Assembly: GCA_963585895.1 (NCBI GenBank)
Contig: OY757939.1
Span: forward strand, 56,645,650-56,709,649
Direction: 5' to 3'
Source: Sepioteuthis lessoniana
Lineage: Eukaryota; Mollusca; Cephalopoda; Myopsida; Loliginidae
Length of the DNA stretch: 64,000 nt
A model generated the notes under the pieces. The model saw only the letters and a list, made by a program, of their open reading frames with translations, made no database searches and was not told where the DNA came from. Of this stretch, positions 41,765 to 51,524 are shown piece after piece (positions within the stretch are counted from its first letter, which is position 1; each line of letters starts with the position of its first letter). The translations under genes were made by a program, and so were the position numbers.

Positions 41765-42125
41765 AAAATAAAATAGTCAGAGTGGACCTGGGAGTAATGG
41801 CAATGAATGTATACTCCACACTACAGAAAGCTCCAGATTTGAAACCTCATTATCAGATGCAGAGTATATAATTGGTGCATGGGTGTTTAGTTAAGGCGAG
41901 CCGAATTGTCCTCTCTTTTTCTTTTTTTGAGGTGGATACTCTATTCAACAGGAAATACAGTCAGTATTCGAAGAATCACTGACAGGGTAGCCTATATAAT
42001 ACTGATAACTTATACTCAACAGTACAGTTTAAAGTTACATTTCCTATTAAACAAAGATTTATATGGTTTCAAGAATTTTATCTAACTTGAATAATTATTC
42101 AACAGAACTAAATAACCTATCACTA
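41765..42125 (-). mobile_element. SINE-D/D' fragments
   Basis: 41770-41885 has 'cagagtggacctgggagtaa', 'actccacactacagaaagct' and 'gaaacctcattatcagatg'. 42035-42110 shows D' internal motifs ('aaacaaagatttatatggtt', 'tcaagaattttatctaa'). The two parts are separated and not contiguous in the family order. Confidence 0.55.
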
Positions 42126-42149
42126 GAACACAAATAGGCACTACTACAC

Positions 42150-43017
42150 TGGAGTTCGAACTCCAGTCGCGCTATTACGTTCACTTTTTGGCAAATACCC
42201 TTGGGAACGGTATAAAGCCCCTTATCCTTCGAGCTATAGTTTAAATAGTACTGTTATGTTTTGACCCTTCGCCCCGGCCCAAAAATGCTATTCCAAGGTG
42301 ATACACCGGAAGGAAGTGACACATTCCAATGGCCAGTAATCGAAAGAGATCGCGTGGGCGGATTAAGGCTTATGATATGGGACAATGTGAAGGTCCCATT
42401 GTGCCACTACACTCATGCACCGGAAGAGAGTAACCTCTGAACTTCATGACAGTTATTTCCTCTTGATGACGATTAAACATTCGATTTCAAAGATCCAGTT
42501 GGCGATCGTGTGGGCGTTGAATTATTATTTAACTCAGTTGAGTTCGGGGTGCCAAAGCAGTTGCCAGCAGACTTCCAGACAGTAGAGACCAGATGTGGTA
42601 GGGAAAGCCACACCCGACCGAGGGGGTCCTCGGAAACCCCCGATTGAGTAGACCCCAACATCAAGAGAACAAGAAAGACACAACGTGACGGTCATAACAG
42701 TGGGGTCAAAATATGAAGTTTATGTTCAGTCTCCAGCACCCACTCACTTGCAAACTTTGAGTAACCCTTTTCAAACCTTGCAATAAAGTGAGAGGTGAAT
42801 ATTTTTCTAAAGAATTTATCTTGCGTATTCCTTACTGCATGCGTCTTTATCGTTGTGTCGCTGTGAATTATTCTACATATATATGTGCATGTATGTAGAT
42901 GTGAATCTGCATATGTGACTATATAACAGTACCACTACTGTTATTCTAGGAGAATGGCTTTCGCATTAAAATAACCTACAAACGTTGATATGCCATTAAA
43001 CAAAGAAACCAAACAAA
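42150..43017 (+). mobile_element. SINE-B copy split by a solo LTR
   Basis: The first half, 42150-42251 (B-box 'gagttcgaactcc', 'cactttttggcaaataccct', 'gagctatagtttaaatagta'), stops at 'agtac'. The second half, 42929-43017, continues 'ccactactgttattc' to 'ggctttcgcattaaaataac' and 'gttgatatgccattaaac'. Removing the LTR and one GTAC restores the SINE-B order. Confidence 0.9.
42252..42928 (+). mobile_element. Solo LTR 2 (677 bp)
   Basis: Begins TGTTAT and ends ATAACA, perfect inverted termini, with 4-bp TSD GTAC (42248-42251, 42929-42932). Shares with LTR 1 the 'gacccttcgccccggccc' start block, a TATA-like 'gaattattatttaactcag', 'gggtcaaaatatgaagtt', 'gcaataaagtgagaggtgaa' and 'atatttttctaaagaa'. 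About 150 bp longer than LTRs 1 and 3, the extra lying in the 5' half (roughly 42290-42480). Confidence 0.9.
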
Positions 43018-43020
43018 ACT

Positions 43021-43113
43021 ATCTACCAGGAATATTTAAATATTCGAAATTTGAATAATTTATTTGTCCTGACGGAATTGTTCCCTACTCTGGATTTACT
43101 GGATTGAAGGATG

Positions 43114-43152
<39 letters not shown>

Positions 43153-43200
43153 ATGTGTGTGTGTGTGTGCGTGCGTTTGTGTGTGTGTGGGTGTACATGA
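43021..43200 (+). repeat. Repeat J copy with (TA)n(GT)n
   Basis: 43040-43115 carries 'ttgtcctgacggaattgttc', 'ctctggatttactggattga' and 'tgcctatata', also found at 52.87-52.94 kb and inverted at 60.28-60.37 kb. It passes directly into (TA)n (43116-43144) and (GT)n (43145-43190). Confidence 0.75.
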
Positions 43201-43707
43201 CATGGCTTTTTGAGCAGCATCTTACCCCTCTGCAAGGGAGAATACAGTCATCGTATTCTAAGCTTCTCCGACAGGGCCACACTGCTTTCTGGGTTACAAA
43301 GAAGTTAAAATAAGCCCAGATAGATGATCGCACAAGCATTTATATCCAAAAGATTAGCGTTGATATATCGATAGACGAAAAGGAAAAGATAAAGTTTAAG
43401 CAGACAAATTATCTGAAGTGAAAAATCTCATGAATTTACGGCAGGAACCATTTGCTATCAATGAAATCAAAAAGAAAATCGATTATCAACGCTATCCTTT
43501 ACGTTTTGTTTTTCGTCCGGAGAAAAAAAAGTCAACGGAAGATATAAGATTTTTTTTATTTCCCAAACTATCATGGGATGGGTTTTTGTTGTTTGTGAGG
43601 GATGCTGAGTAAAAGTCAGTGAGATCCATTAACTGAATGAACAAGTAGGAAAGGTTTGAAAATAAGAAGGTGATTACAAAATATAAATTAGTATATTTCA
43701 ATATATA
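43201..43707. other. No recognised feature
   Basis: Unassigned sequence; the 43418-43612 frame is Lys-rich without a motif. Confidence 0.5.
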
Positions 43708-43905
43708 AGTCGAGTCATACCAAAGACTCAAAAAATGGTACTTGATGCTACCTTGCTTAACACTCAGTATTATAAGGTAAGGACCAAGGGTAAAGTGGAG
43801 CAATCCAGGGAAAGGAATAGCGCCCTCCCCTACACCATGGTGTAGTAGGTATCGAAAATGGAGCCTTCGGGTCACCCTCAACTACGGTCGCCAACTTTAC
43901 TTACT
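43708..43905 (+). mobile_element. SINE-C copy, head missing
   Basis: Starts at 'gtcgagtcataccaaagact' and is complete from there to 'actacggtcgccaactttac'. It abuts AT-rich DNA where the tRNA-like head should be. Confidence 0.85.
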
Positions 43906-44009
43906 TATTGTTTTGAAAACCTTTCACTCTGCCTGACAAATGCGTAAAGGATGAAACCCAGGTTCACAGACACTACCATGGTTGAACACATTGGCTAGGA
44001 ATTAGCGGT

Positions 44010-44265
44010 TGCCCACTTGCGTAATGCAAAACTCTTCTAACGAATTGTGCACTTTGGTATCCGATAGCGCAAAATGTAAGTAAACGAAAGTTAATACATA
44101 TGCATTAATTCCCGAGCTGGCGTTGAGTTGCAGGTTTGGCTTAGGGGAATATGATTAGCCTAACGTTAAGTTAGGCGGGATTTGATCCCGGCTTGGAGCG
44201 TCTCGCCTGTCTAGCCCCACTGAAGAGTTGTGATACAACAAAATAATCTCTCTATGGATGACTAG
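44010..44265 (+). mobile_element. SINE-G copy
   Basis: Shares with 61725-61995: 'cgtaatgcaaaactcttcta', 'tggtatccgatagcgcaaaa', A-box-like 'tttggcttaggggaatatg', B-box 'gggatttgatcccggctt', and a tail 'cactgaagagttgtgataca' to 'atggatgac'. The tail can fold on itself. Confidence 0.7.
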
Positions 44266-44451
44266 ATATATATGAATTTTCCTTTTTGAAGCTCCAACGA
44301 GAGAAAAGTAAATATCTTAAATTGAATAGGTCAACAAAGGAATTTCAATTTTGTACTTTAGATTTTATTTCATATAGCTATACTCTAAATGTGTTTTAGA
44401 CTTTAGCATCGTTTTCATTATTAGCCTCTTGAAGACGACGAATTCATTTTA

Positions 44452-44494
<43 letters not shown>
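44266..44494. repeat. AT-rich DNA with (TA)n(GA)n
   Basis: (TA)n at 44452-44476 and (GA)n to 44498, adjoining a SINE-C whose first bases are lost. Confidence 0.8.
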
Positions 44495-44497
<3 letters not shown>

Positions 44498-44625
44498 TTC
44501 GCCAGTGGTCCGAGAAATCTGGGTTCAATCCCAGGTCACGTGATACCAAAGACTTTAAAAATGGTACTTCATACCTCCTTGCTTAACACTCAGCAATATA
44601 AGGTGTGTATCAAGGGTAATTTTAA
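44495..44625 (+). mobile_element. SINE-C 5' part next to RTE
   Basis: 'gttcgccagtggtccgagaa', B-box 'gggttcaatcccagg', 'gataccaaagactttaaaaa', ending 'gtatcaagggtaa'. The RTE endonuclease segment starts within the next ~15 bp. The SINE-C resumes at 46138. Confidence 0.8.
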
Positions 44626-46137
44626 ACAGGTCATGGACGTGAGTCTGACGACTTTACGCTCAGGATCGTTAGTTCGATCGGGGAACTACTGCTGCTCCTC
44701 TATAAGAGTGGCTTCTATCGAAGAGAATAAAACAGCCATCGAAAGATAACCATGACCCACACTCAAACCACCTACACAAACCGCATCGCTCTTCGCGCGG
44801 GTAAAAAAGGGGCGCGTCCTGCTAAGGTTGGAGCCCTGGCCTCAGTGTTCGAAAAATCAGCTACAGAGCTCAAACGACCAAAACTAATAAAATTCAAGCA
44901 AACACTACAAATAGCGACATTTAACGTAAGAACCCTAAATAGAATAGGACAATTACCAGAACTGATCGCATCGGCCGTAGAACATAAGATTGACGTAATA
45001 TGCATACAAGAACACAGATACACGCACACCGAAGATATCAAATATCACGAAACTGGCAATGGATGATCGCTCGTCACTGTATCCGCATGGAAAAACTCTG
45101 TCAACGCCGCAGTAGGAGGGGTAGGATTGCTTATAGGACCTAGAGCATTAAAAACGCTAAATAGCATTGAGAAAATACAACCTAGAATGATGGCAGCTAC
45201 TTTTAACGGCAACCCCAGAGCAACAATTATCTCCTGCTACAGCCCTACCAATGTTAGTGAAGAAACTGAACTAGTCACCTTCTACGATGAGTTATCCTCA
45301 TTAGTGCGTAGCATCCCGAAACACAACATGTTAGTCATTGGCGGAGACATGAATGCCCAAATCAGGAAAAACGGAAACAACAAATTCAGCCTCCACAACA
45401 CGTCAAATAGGAATGGGCAACATCTAACAGATTTCATGATAGAAAATAGATTAGCATGCCTCAATGCAAACTACCAAAAAAGGGAGGGCAAACTATGGAC
45501 ATACACGTTCGCGAACAATACTAAAACTCAGATAGACTATGTCCTTATAAACAAGAAATGGAAAAATAGTGCAATGAATTGCGAGGCATACTCCTCGCAA
45601 TTCGAGGGTGTGTCCACCGATCACCGAATAGTCACGGCGAAAATACAACTAAGCCTACGAAAAAATGCCAAACGAACAGCAACCACCAAACACTATGACT
45701 GGGCCCTTTTGAACAACAGAGATATTAGAGATAAATACGTATTAGAACTAAGAAACAGATTCGAAACACTACAAGAAAAGACGGAAAAAGTACACCGAAC
45801 GACGAATATGAAAATTTCGTCAATGCGCACCTCGAGGCAGCAGAGAAATGCATTCCAACAAAACTCAAAACTAAATATAGAGTCCCATGGGAAACTTTAG
45901 CGGTGAGAGAAAAACGTGCACTAGTGAAAACAGCCCCCAAAAACTATCGAAAAACCCCAACAAACACAAATGCCTTAAAACTAAAAACGGCACAATATCA
46001 ATTAGCAGGCATCTATATAAAGGAACAGACAGAATACATACAAAATCTGATAGATAAGATTAGAGACTCGGTGGAAGATAGACAATCTAGGATAGCCTGG
46101 CAAAAAATAAACGAAGTGAGTAGAAGAAAGAACACAG
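44626..46137 (+). pseudogene. RTE-type LINE, 5' UTR and APE endonuclease half
   Basis: The likely start ATG is at 44752 (MTHTQTTYTNRIALRAG). The apurinic-type endonuclease domain shows all main blocks: IATFNVRTL (Asn), VICIQEHRY (Glu), VGGVGLLIG, TIISCYSPTN (Tyr), LVIGGDMNAQI (Asp, Asn), TQIDYVLINKKW and STDHRIV (Asp-His). The frame breaks at a TGA at 45064-45066, where related copies have Trp (NGW), and at a frameshift near 45790. After that the other frame continues DEYENFVNAHLEAAEKCIP and YRVPWETLAVREKRALVKTA to NEVSRRKNTAK. The copy stops before the reverse transcriptase and runs into SINE-C sequence at about 46138. It nicks target DNA for retrotransposition in intact relatives; here it is inactive. 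Confidence 0.9.
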
Positions 46138-46232
46138 CCAAAGGAGTTGCGCCGTCCTCTACATTTCGGTGTTGCAGCTATCGAAAAGAGATCCTTCTGG
46201 TCGCCCTCAACTATGGTTGCCAACTTATATAT
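46138..46232 (+). mobile_element. SINE-C 3' part after RTE
   Basis: 'aaaggagttgcgccgtcctc' through 'ctcaactatggttgccaact'. Together with 44495-44625 it makes one SINE-C lacking about 17 bp ('agtggagcaatccaggg' in other copies). The junction with the RTE shares AAAG. Confidence 0.8.
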
Positions 46233-46727
46233 ATATATATATACGCTGGTCGTTCAAAAAATTCTTAGCTTCACACCAGATTTTAGATTCGTCTCACACC
46301 TCTCACCTTTGTATGAGCCTCACCTGAACAGAAATTAAAACAGTAATCTGAATTCGTTTTCCTAGGTTGATAAGGTTGCCATTATATAATTTTCAGGTCT
46401 GAGGCTTCTTTCTTGGTGAGGCTTAGAAGTTTTCGAATATATATATATATATATATATATATGAGGCTTAGAAGTTTTCGAATATATGCGTACATATATA
46501 TATATATATATATAATAAATTTATAAATATTAATAATTCATTTAATATATCATAAATATCAACGACTGACTTATGAAGAAGTGTTTGTCGCACGGTGCCA
46601 ATTTTTTTATTAGTTATAATCGATTGTAATCGTTATTAAAACCATGTTTTCTATTTTACAACTCATTTTACCACGATGTTGTATAAGAAATCTATCTATC
46701 TATCGATCTATCTATGGAGGTGCTTCT
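46233..46727. other. AT-rich sequence with duplicated segment
   Basis: 'gaggcttagaagttttcgaa' occurs at about 46421 and 46463, each before a (TA)n run. (CTAT)n is present at 46691-46713. 46245-46265 resembles 4885-4905. Confidence 0.6.
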
Positions 46728-46874
46728 CCTTTACAGCCTGCCTAAACAAATCAAAAGAACCCAGTCTGGTGGGGGAGAATAACTGGATTCATGCCTTTAC
46801 TAATGATATAAGTAACACAGCTTAACTCAGGTCACCGTTTTCCATTTCCTACGACGATAACAGTTACGCTATGC
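46728..46874 (-). mobile_element. Older SINE-A copy, broken by a younger one
   Basis: Minus strand: 'gttatcgtcgtaggaaatgg', 'aggcatgaatccagttattc' and 'actgggttcttttga'. Its tRNA-like head resumes after the plus-strand SINE-A at about 47167-47192 ('gataacagttacgctaagca'). Worn by deletions. Confidence 0.75.
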
Positions 46875-47166
46875 CCGTGAGGTGCCCGTGGTGTAATGGT
46901 TATCGTCGCAGGAATTGGACACGGCGACACGAGTTCAAATCCAGGACTGATTGCATTTCACATAGCACTAATACCCTTGGGAAAGGTATGAATCCAATTA
47001 TTCTCCCTCCAGCTATGGGTAAATAGTAGGGCAGACTAGGTTCTTCAGCCTTGGTGAGGTAACTAGTCTAGGAGAAGGAAAACTCTGAATTCAAACCTGC
47101 TAAAACTCCGCTTAAAAAATTGACCTTGTGTCATATCCTGCCCGAGCGGAGGGGTTGGTTAAATAT
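46875..47166 (+). mobile_element. SINE-A copy inside a SINE-A head, 19-bp TSD
   Basis: Flanked by gataacagttacgctWagc-type repeats at 46856-46874 and 47167-47185 (one mismatch). Complete body of about 292 bp from 'gtggtgtaatggttatcgtc' to 'ggaggggttggttaaat'. Confidence 0.9.
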
Positions 47167-47192
47167 GATAACAGTTACGCTAAGCACCCCCC

Positions 47193-47284
47193 CAATGTAT
47201 GCATGAATGGTGCATAGGTGGTTAGTTATTTAATAAATTAGCTGATTTGTCTATTTCCAAAAACGAAGACCATGATTGACTGGT
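47193..47284. other. Short unassigned stretch
   Basis: Nothing recognised between the SINE-A pair and the SINE-D'. Confidence 0.4.
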
Positions 47285-47480
47285 TAATCTTAACGGCATG
47301 TCATCCAGTCTTGGGTTATTTTATGCCGAGAACTATGAGAATTGCCCTGTACATTTATCTTTAGTTGTATATTAACAGTTTTCTGCATACAGTTATACGA
47401 TATCAAGTATTCCTATACAATGCAAACAATTTGCACACAGTTGAATGGATTCAAGTATTCATTTCTAATCCTAATATTTA

Positions 47481-47995
47481 TGTAACATATTGACTTCCGA
47501 CCCGGCCGAGCTGTCAAATAAGAAATGAACCGGTGTAAATAACAGGTGCATCCGGTCGAAGATATCAGGGGATAACCTTGAGTGTGGACGGGTTGAATTG
47601 AGTGCACATGCGACGCTCACTGAAGCAGGTGAACGTCAAACAATTATATAACCCAGTGCTACAGGAAGTTCGAGTTAGTTGGAGATCAGAGTTTGGAGTC
47701 AGTTGTTGCAGTTCGAAGGTGTGAGAACCAGGTCCCAGCAGAGAGCTGGGCCCTCTGGATCCCCGGTTGAGCAGCCCCGCAAGATGAGAAAGAAGTGCTG
47801 CTATAGCCAGAAGAGCTGGGGGTCGATATGTTGCAGTTTTGTTCTGTCTCCAACTAACCTCTCACACAATAACCCTTTCGTAACCTTTTCGTACCATTTC
47901 GAATAAAGTGTGAGAGGGATATTTTTCTAAAGAACTGTGTTTCCTTCGTCATTATTGTGTTGACTATGTTTCTGCATGCATATGAGTATGGTACA
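47481..47995 (+). mobile_element. Solo LTR 3 (515 bp)
   Basis: TGTAAC...GGTACA termini. 'gacttccgacccggccgagc', TATA box 'caattatataacccagtg' at about 47645, 'gtcgatatgttgcagttttg', AATAAA at 47902 and 'gatatttttctaaagaactg' match LTRs 1 and 2. The TSD is not clean (ttta against gtta), suggesting greater age. Confidence 0.8.
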
Positions 47996-48213
47996 GTTAT
48001 ATTGTTTTAAGTAAAAAGTTCTATTTATAATAGTCATAATAATCATTTGTTTGCATTCAGTTTTCATAGTTTCAAATAATTGGCAATAGTTTTTAGTAAA
48101 CAATTAGAGCTTCAAGTAATTATTCTTATTAAATATAGTTTACTGTTGTATGGTATCAAGTATTCCTATCTAATACAGATGCTTTTTAAACAGATCTATT
48201 TGACCCATAGGGA

Positions 48214-48442
48214 CGAGTCTCCGTGGCGTTGTGGATAATCCCCTGGACTGCGACATCCAAGTAAACGAGTTCGAACTCTGGTAACGCTGTTCACTTTCAG
48301 ACTAATACCATTGGGAAAAGGTGTGAAGACCTTTATCTCCTCCCCAGCTATGGGTTAAATTGTGCCACTCTTGTCTTTTTTACAAGGATGGCTTTGGCAT
48401 TGAATAACCCATGAAGGTTGATAAAGCATTAGACAGAGTCAC
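48214..48442 (+). mobile_element. SINE-B copy with 11-bp TSD
   Basis: Head 'tccgtggcgttgtggataat', 'ctggactgcgacatc', B-box 'gagttcgaactctgg', body, and 3' module 'ggcattgaataacccatgaa'. Candidate TSD ttgRcccatag before (48201-48213) and after (about 48459-48469); the ~20 bp 'agagtcaccgaagaaaa' follows the 3' end. Confidence 0.75.
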
Positions 48443-48672
48443 CGAAGAAAACTTGGCCCATAGATTGGACCGTAACAGATACTACTACCAATCCGCATCA
48501 GAGGGGATCTGTGAGTAATAGCAATTTTGAGGTGCTCAAAACCCCACAGATTTCCAGACATAAGGCCTCATCAGTTACGGTCCAATCTATGGGTCAAGTT
48601 TTCTTCGGTGGCTTTGTCTAATGGTATACCAACCTTCATGGCTTATTCAATGCCAAAGCCATCTTTGTAAAA
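48393..48672. repeat. Foldback of SINE-B tail, ~90-bp arms
   Basis: 48393-48484 is an inverted match to 48577-48672: 'tggctttggcattgaata', 'ccaccgaagaaaacttg' and 'ccatagattggaccgtaac'. The arms include SINE-B 3' end plus flanking SINE-D' sequence, so the inversion happened after the SINE-B insertion. Confidence 0.8.
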
Positions 48673-48711
48673 AGACAGTTGTCATACCTAGAACATCTCT
48701 TTGGGATACAA

Positions 48712-50232
48712 TCATCATCATCATCATCAAGACGTGCCGCCAGCACGGATATCCTTGACCATCTCTCGCCACTTTTCCCTATCGTTCATCACCTCCGGCA
48801 GGTCTTCTGGGTTACATCCTGTGTCCTCACATAGCTGCTGTATGTAAGTTCGGGCTGGTCGTCCTGCTTTTGCTTGGCCATATGTGGGGGTCCACAGTAG
48901 TACGTCACTAACGAGCTCGTCTTTGCTTCTCCAGCAGTGTCCGGCGTGTCTGACTCGTCTGACCTGTATAGTTTTCGTGATGGGAGGTAGGTGGCCGTAC
49001 AGTTGGCGTCTCGTGGGGTGTTGTCGCCAGGACTTGTTCAGTATTGCTCTCAACATTCTTGTGTAGTTGCCGTCTAGTTTCTTCTCCAGCCGTTTGGTTA
49101 GCGTCCATGTAGTGCATCCATATAGCAGTATCGATACAACTGCTGCCTGGAAGAAACTGCGCTTCATTTCATCGGTCAGGTCTGATTTTCATATTATTGA
49201 GAGCCTATCTATAGCCGTCCATGCTTTCGTCAGCCGTGTGTCTATGTCGTTTTCTGTTGATGAGACGCTACTTCCTAGGTAGGTGAATTTGTCCACGAGC
49301 CTCAGAGAGGCTCCGTCTAGAGTGGTAATGTTGCTCGTTTGGTTGTAACACATATATTCAGTTTTGTGCGCATTGACATGGAGGCCAATGCCTGCTGCAG
49401 CTCGTTCCAAGCTATGCAGTAGTGTCTCTGCTTGATTAGGCGTATTCGCCAGTAACGCTAAGTCATCAGCGTAGTCGGCGTCTGTGATTGTTTTTGTGGG
49501 GTACCTTTTGCTTCTTTTCTTAGTCAGCTCGAAGCCATTTTCTCTGATTTTGTCGATCGAAGTTCTAAGCACGTAGTCTAGACAGATGATAAAGAGGTAT
49601 GGGGCTAGCGTGTCTCCTTGTAGTACTCCTGCAACAATGTCGAAGTATTCCGTGTCTCCATCTGGTGAACGTACCTTTAATTTTGTGTTTTTGTAGAGGA
49701 TCATTATTGCTGCTACGGTTTCTTTTGGTAGGCCGTATGCTAGTAGGATTAGTTCCATTTTCCCTCTGTGGATGGAATCGAAGGCCTTGGTAAAGTCGAC
49801 AAATAGTAATGTCGCCTGAAGGTTTTTTGCCCGGACGCCTTCAAGGATTCTACGGATGGTCAATATTTGTGAGGTTGTGGATCTATTTCTCCGGAAGCCA
49901 TTTTGGTTTTTCCTAAGGATGTTGTCTATTTTGGGTTCTATGCGGTTTCGTAGAAGGGCATTGTAGATTTTGGCTGCTATGGATGTAAGCGTTATCCCTC
50001 GGTAGTTCTTGGCTAATCCGAGGTCGCCTTTTTTAGGGAAAGGAAGGATGCATCCCTTCATCCATCTTTCTATCCTATTTTGACTATAGACAGCGTTGCA
50101 TTGCCGGAGCAGTATATCGTCGAATTTTCTAGTCTTCCACACTTCTGGGGGGGGGGATCTCGTCTAGCCCTGCAGCTTTCCTATTTTTAATTTTTTTAAG
50201 AACCGAGTCGAGAAGCGAATTCAACGTCCATC
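48712..50232 (-). pseudogene. RTE-type LINE, reverse transcriptase half
   Basis: Minus-strand order: LLDSVLKKIKNRKAAGLDEI (about 50225-50170), then a C-run slip near 50150-50160 that breaks the frame. A continuous 317-codon stretch follows with GCILPFPKKGDLGLAKNYRG, the fingers/palm blocks NGFRRNRSTTSQILTIRRIL, FVDFTKAFDSIHRGKM (motif A), GVLQGDTLAPYLFIICLDYV (motif B) and ITDADYADDLALLAN (YADD, motif C). It then reaches DGASLRLVDKFTYLGSSVSS. One TGA at about 49186-49188 replaces Trp in RLSIIWKSDL, after which the frame continues RSFFQAAVVSILLYGCTTWT to MNDREKWREMVKDIRAGGTS and the (ATC)n tail complement at 48714-48729. 5'-truncated. All polymerase residues survive, but the element cannot make the full protein. 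Confidence 0.95.
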
Positions 50233-50334
50233 CGATTGAAAGTAATAGCTGTTATATTAGTGATGGACAACGCGTTTTCTTACATATTGCAGTGTTAAAG
50301 AATTCGAGTGAATAGAATATTGCTTCTTCTTTGA

Positions 50335-50566
50335 GGGAGTTCTCTTAAGGTGTAATTATAAATGTGCTGGACTGCAGCCTCGAAATTCGAACTTCAATCT
50401 GACTATTACGTTTACTTTCGGTCTCATATAATTATAAAAAGAATGAACCGTCTTATCCGCCCATCAATGGGTTAAATAGTATAACTACTGTACAACAAGG
50501 ATAGCTTTGGCATTAAATAAGTCACGAAGGTTGATATGCCATTAAACAAAAGAAACCAAAACCAAA
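50335..50566 (+). mobile_element. SINE-B copy
   Basis: A worn head ('ctcttaaggtgtaattataa', 'ctggactgcagcctcg'), 'acgtttactttcggtctcat', 'atgggttaaatagtataact' and the 3' module 'ggcattaaataagtcacgaa' / 'ggttgatatgccattaaac'. Confidence 0.8.
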
Positions 50567-50772
50567 CACTTCTTTGATAATATATTCTCTTATCATGCAA
50601 GATAATGCTTGTAATTCCACCAAAAAAAAAAAAAAAAAAAAAAATGAAAACGGTAAAAATATCCGTTGAATCTGAAAACGTCAAGGTTATAGGATGGTAC
50701 GCCTAGAGTCCGCTTAGAATCAATTCCAATTGAGAATCTTTGAAAGATTTTCGGTAATAGTCTTATGCCAAA

Positions 50773-50803
<31 letters not shown>

Positions 50804-51274
50804 CAAAAAAATAATGATCTAAGTAATTGATTTAAAGCAGAAAATGCAGCCTGAAAGAAAAAAAAAAAAGAAAAAAAAAGAAAGAAAAAAAGAAAAAAAG
50901 AAAGAAAAAAAGAAAAAAACAACTCCCACTTGAACAATACGACACTTTGGTTAAGCCGTAGTGATACAGAAATAATTAAAAGTCATGTGTTACAATGCTG
51001 GTTCTTTAAAATAAAAGAAGGGGTCGTTGAATAGTCGTCAAAGAGATGACGATCGAGGTTGTCATTTGATCCTGATGATAAAAGAATTGTTACGAAAATT
51101 CGTTCGCGTTTATTATGGATGTCATTTGTGTCATGAAAAGGTGGTTTTTGATAAGGTGATGAAAGAAAAATGAAGTAAATTGTGGCTGCCCCCTCTACCC
51201 ATCTGGTTGGGTGGAGCCAACGTCACAAAATATACGGCAGTTTCTTTTGGCGTCAGTAATTCAACTTTTTACCG
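50567..51274. repeat. A-rich tracts and unassigned DNA
   Basis: Poly-A runs at 50622-50643 and 50770-50798 and an (A)nG tract at 50858-50918. 50940-51274 contains nothing I recognise. Confidence 0.7.
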
Positions 51275-51395
51275 GCCCGTCGACGGGGCTTAGAATAAGT
51301 CGCCTACATACTCTGTACAGGGATAAGACTCCCCAAAAAGTGGTGTCATGAGTATTACACTAAACGGTATGTAATGGTGAGACTTCTGTTCTGGA
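51275..51395 (+). mobile_element. SINE-D 5' fragment
   Basis: The head 'gcccgtcgacggggcttag', 'ggataagactccccaaaaag' and 'attacactaaacggtatgta' follow SINE-D order, then the copy ends. Confidence 0.6.
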
Positions 51396-51424
51396 AATAA
51401 TTGAAGCATTTTTTATGTAATTTT

Positions 51425-51524
51425 CTTATTTCCATTTCATCACTTTTAATAACCACCACCACCACCACCACACAGAGACTTATATACACTTATATATATA
51501 TATAAGACTGTTTGTGTTTCATGT
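51425..51524. repeat. (ACC)n and (TA)n patches
   Basis: (CCA)n at about 51453-51471 and TATA-rich sequence at 51490-51504. Confidence 0.7.

Larger units (their letters stand above)
47285..48575 (-). mobile_element. SINE-D' copy carrying an LTR and a SINE-B
   Basis: 3' module at 47290-47330 ('acggcatgtcatccagtctt', 'gggttattttatgcc'), D' internal units at 47390-47480 and 47996-48195 ('gtatcaagtattcctatcta'), head from 'tctatttgacccatag' (48212). It resumes after the SINE-B at 48460: 'cccatagattggaccgtaac' to 'cataaggcctcatcag'. Two later insertions split it. Confidence 0.7.

Noticed and set aside
48727..50142. Host gene encoding a 300+ residue protein
   Set aside because: Contains reverse transcriptase motifs A-C (YADD) and an RTE tail with (ATC)n; it is a retrotransposon relic.
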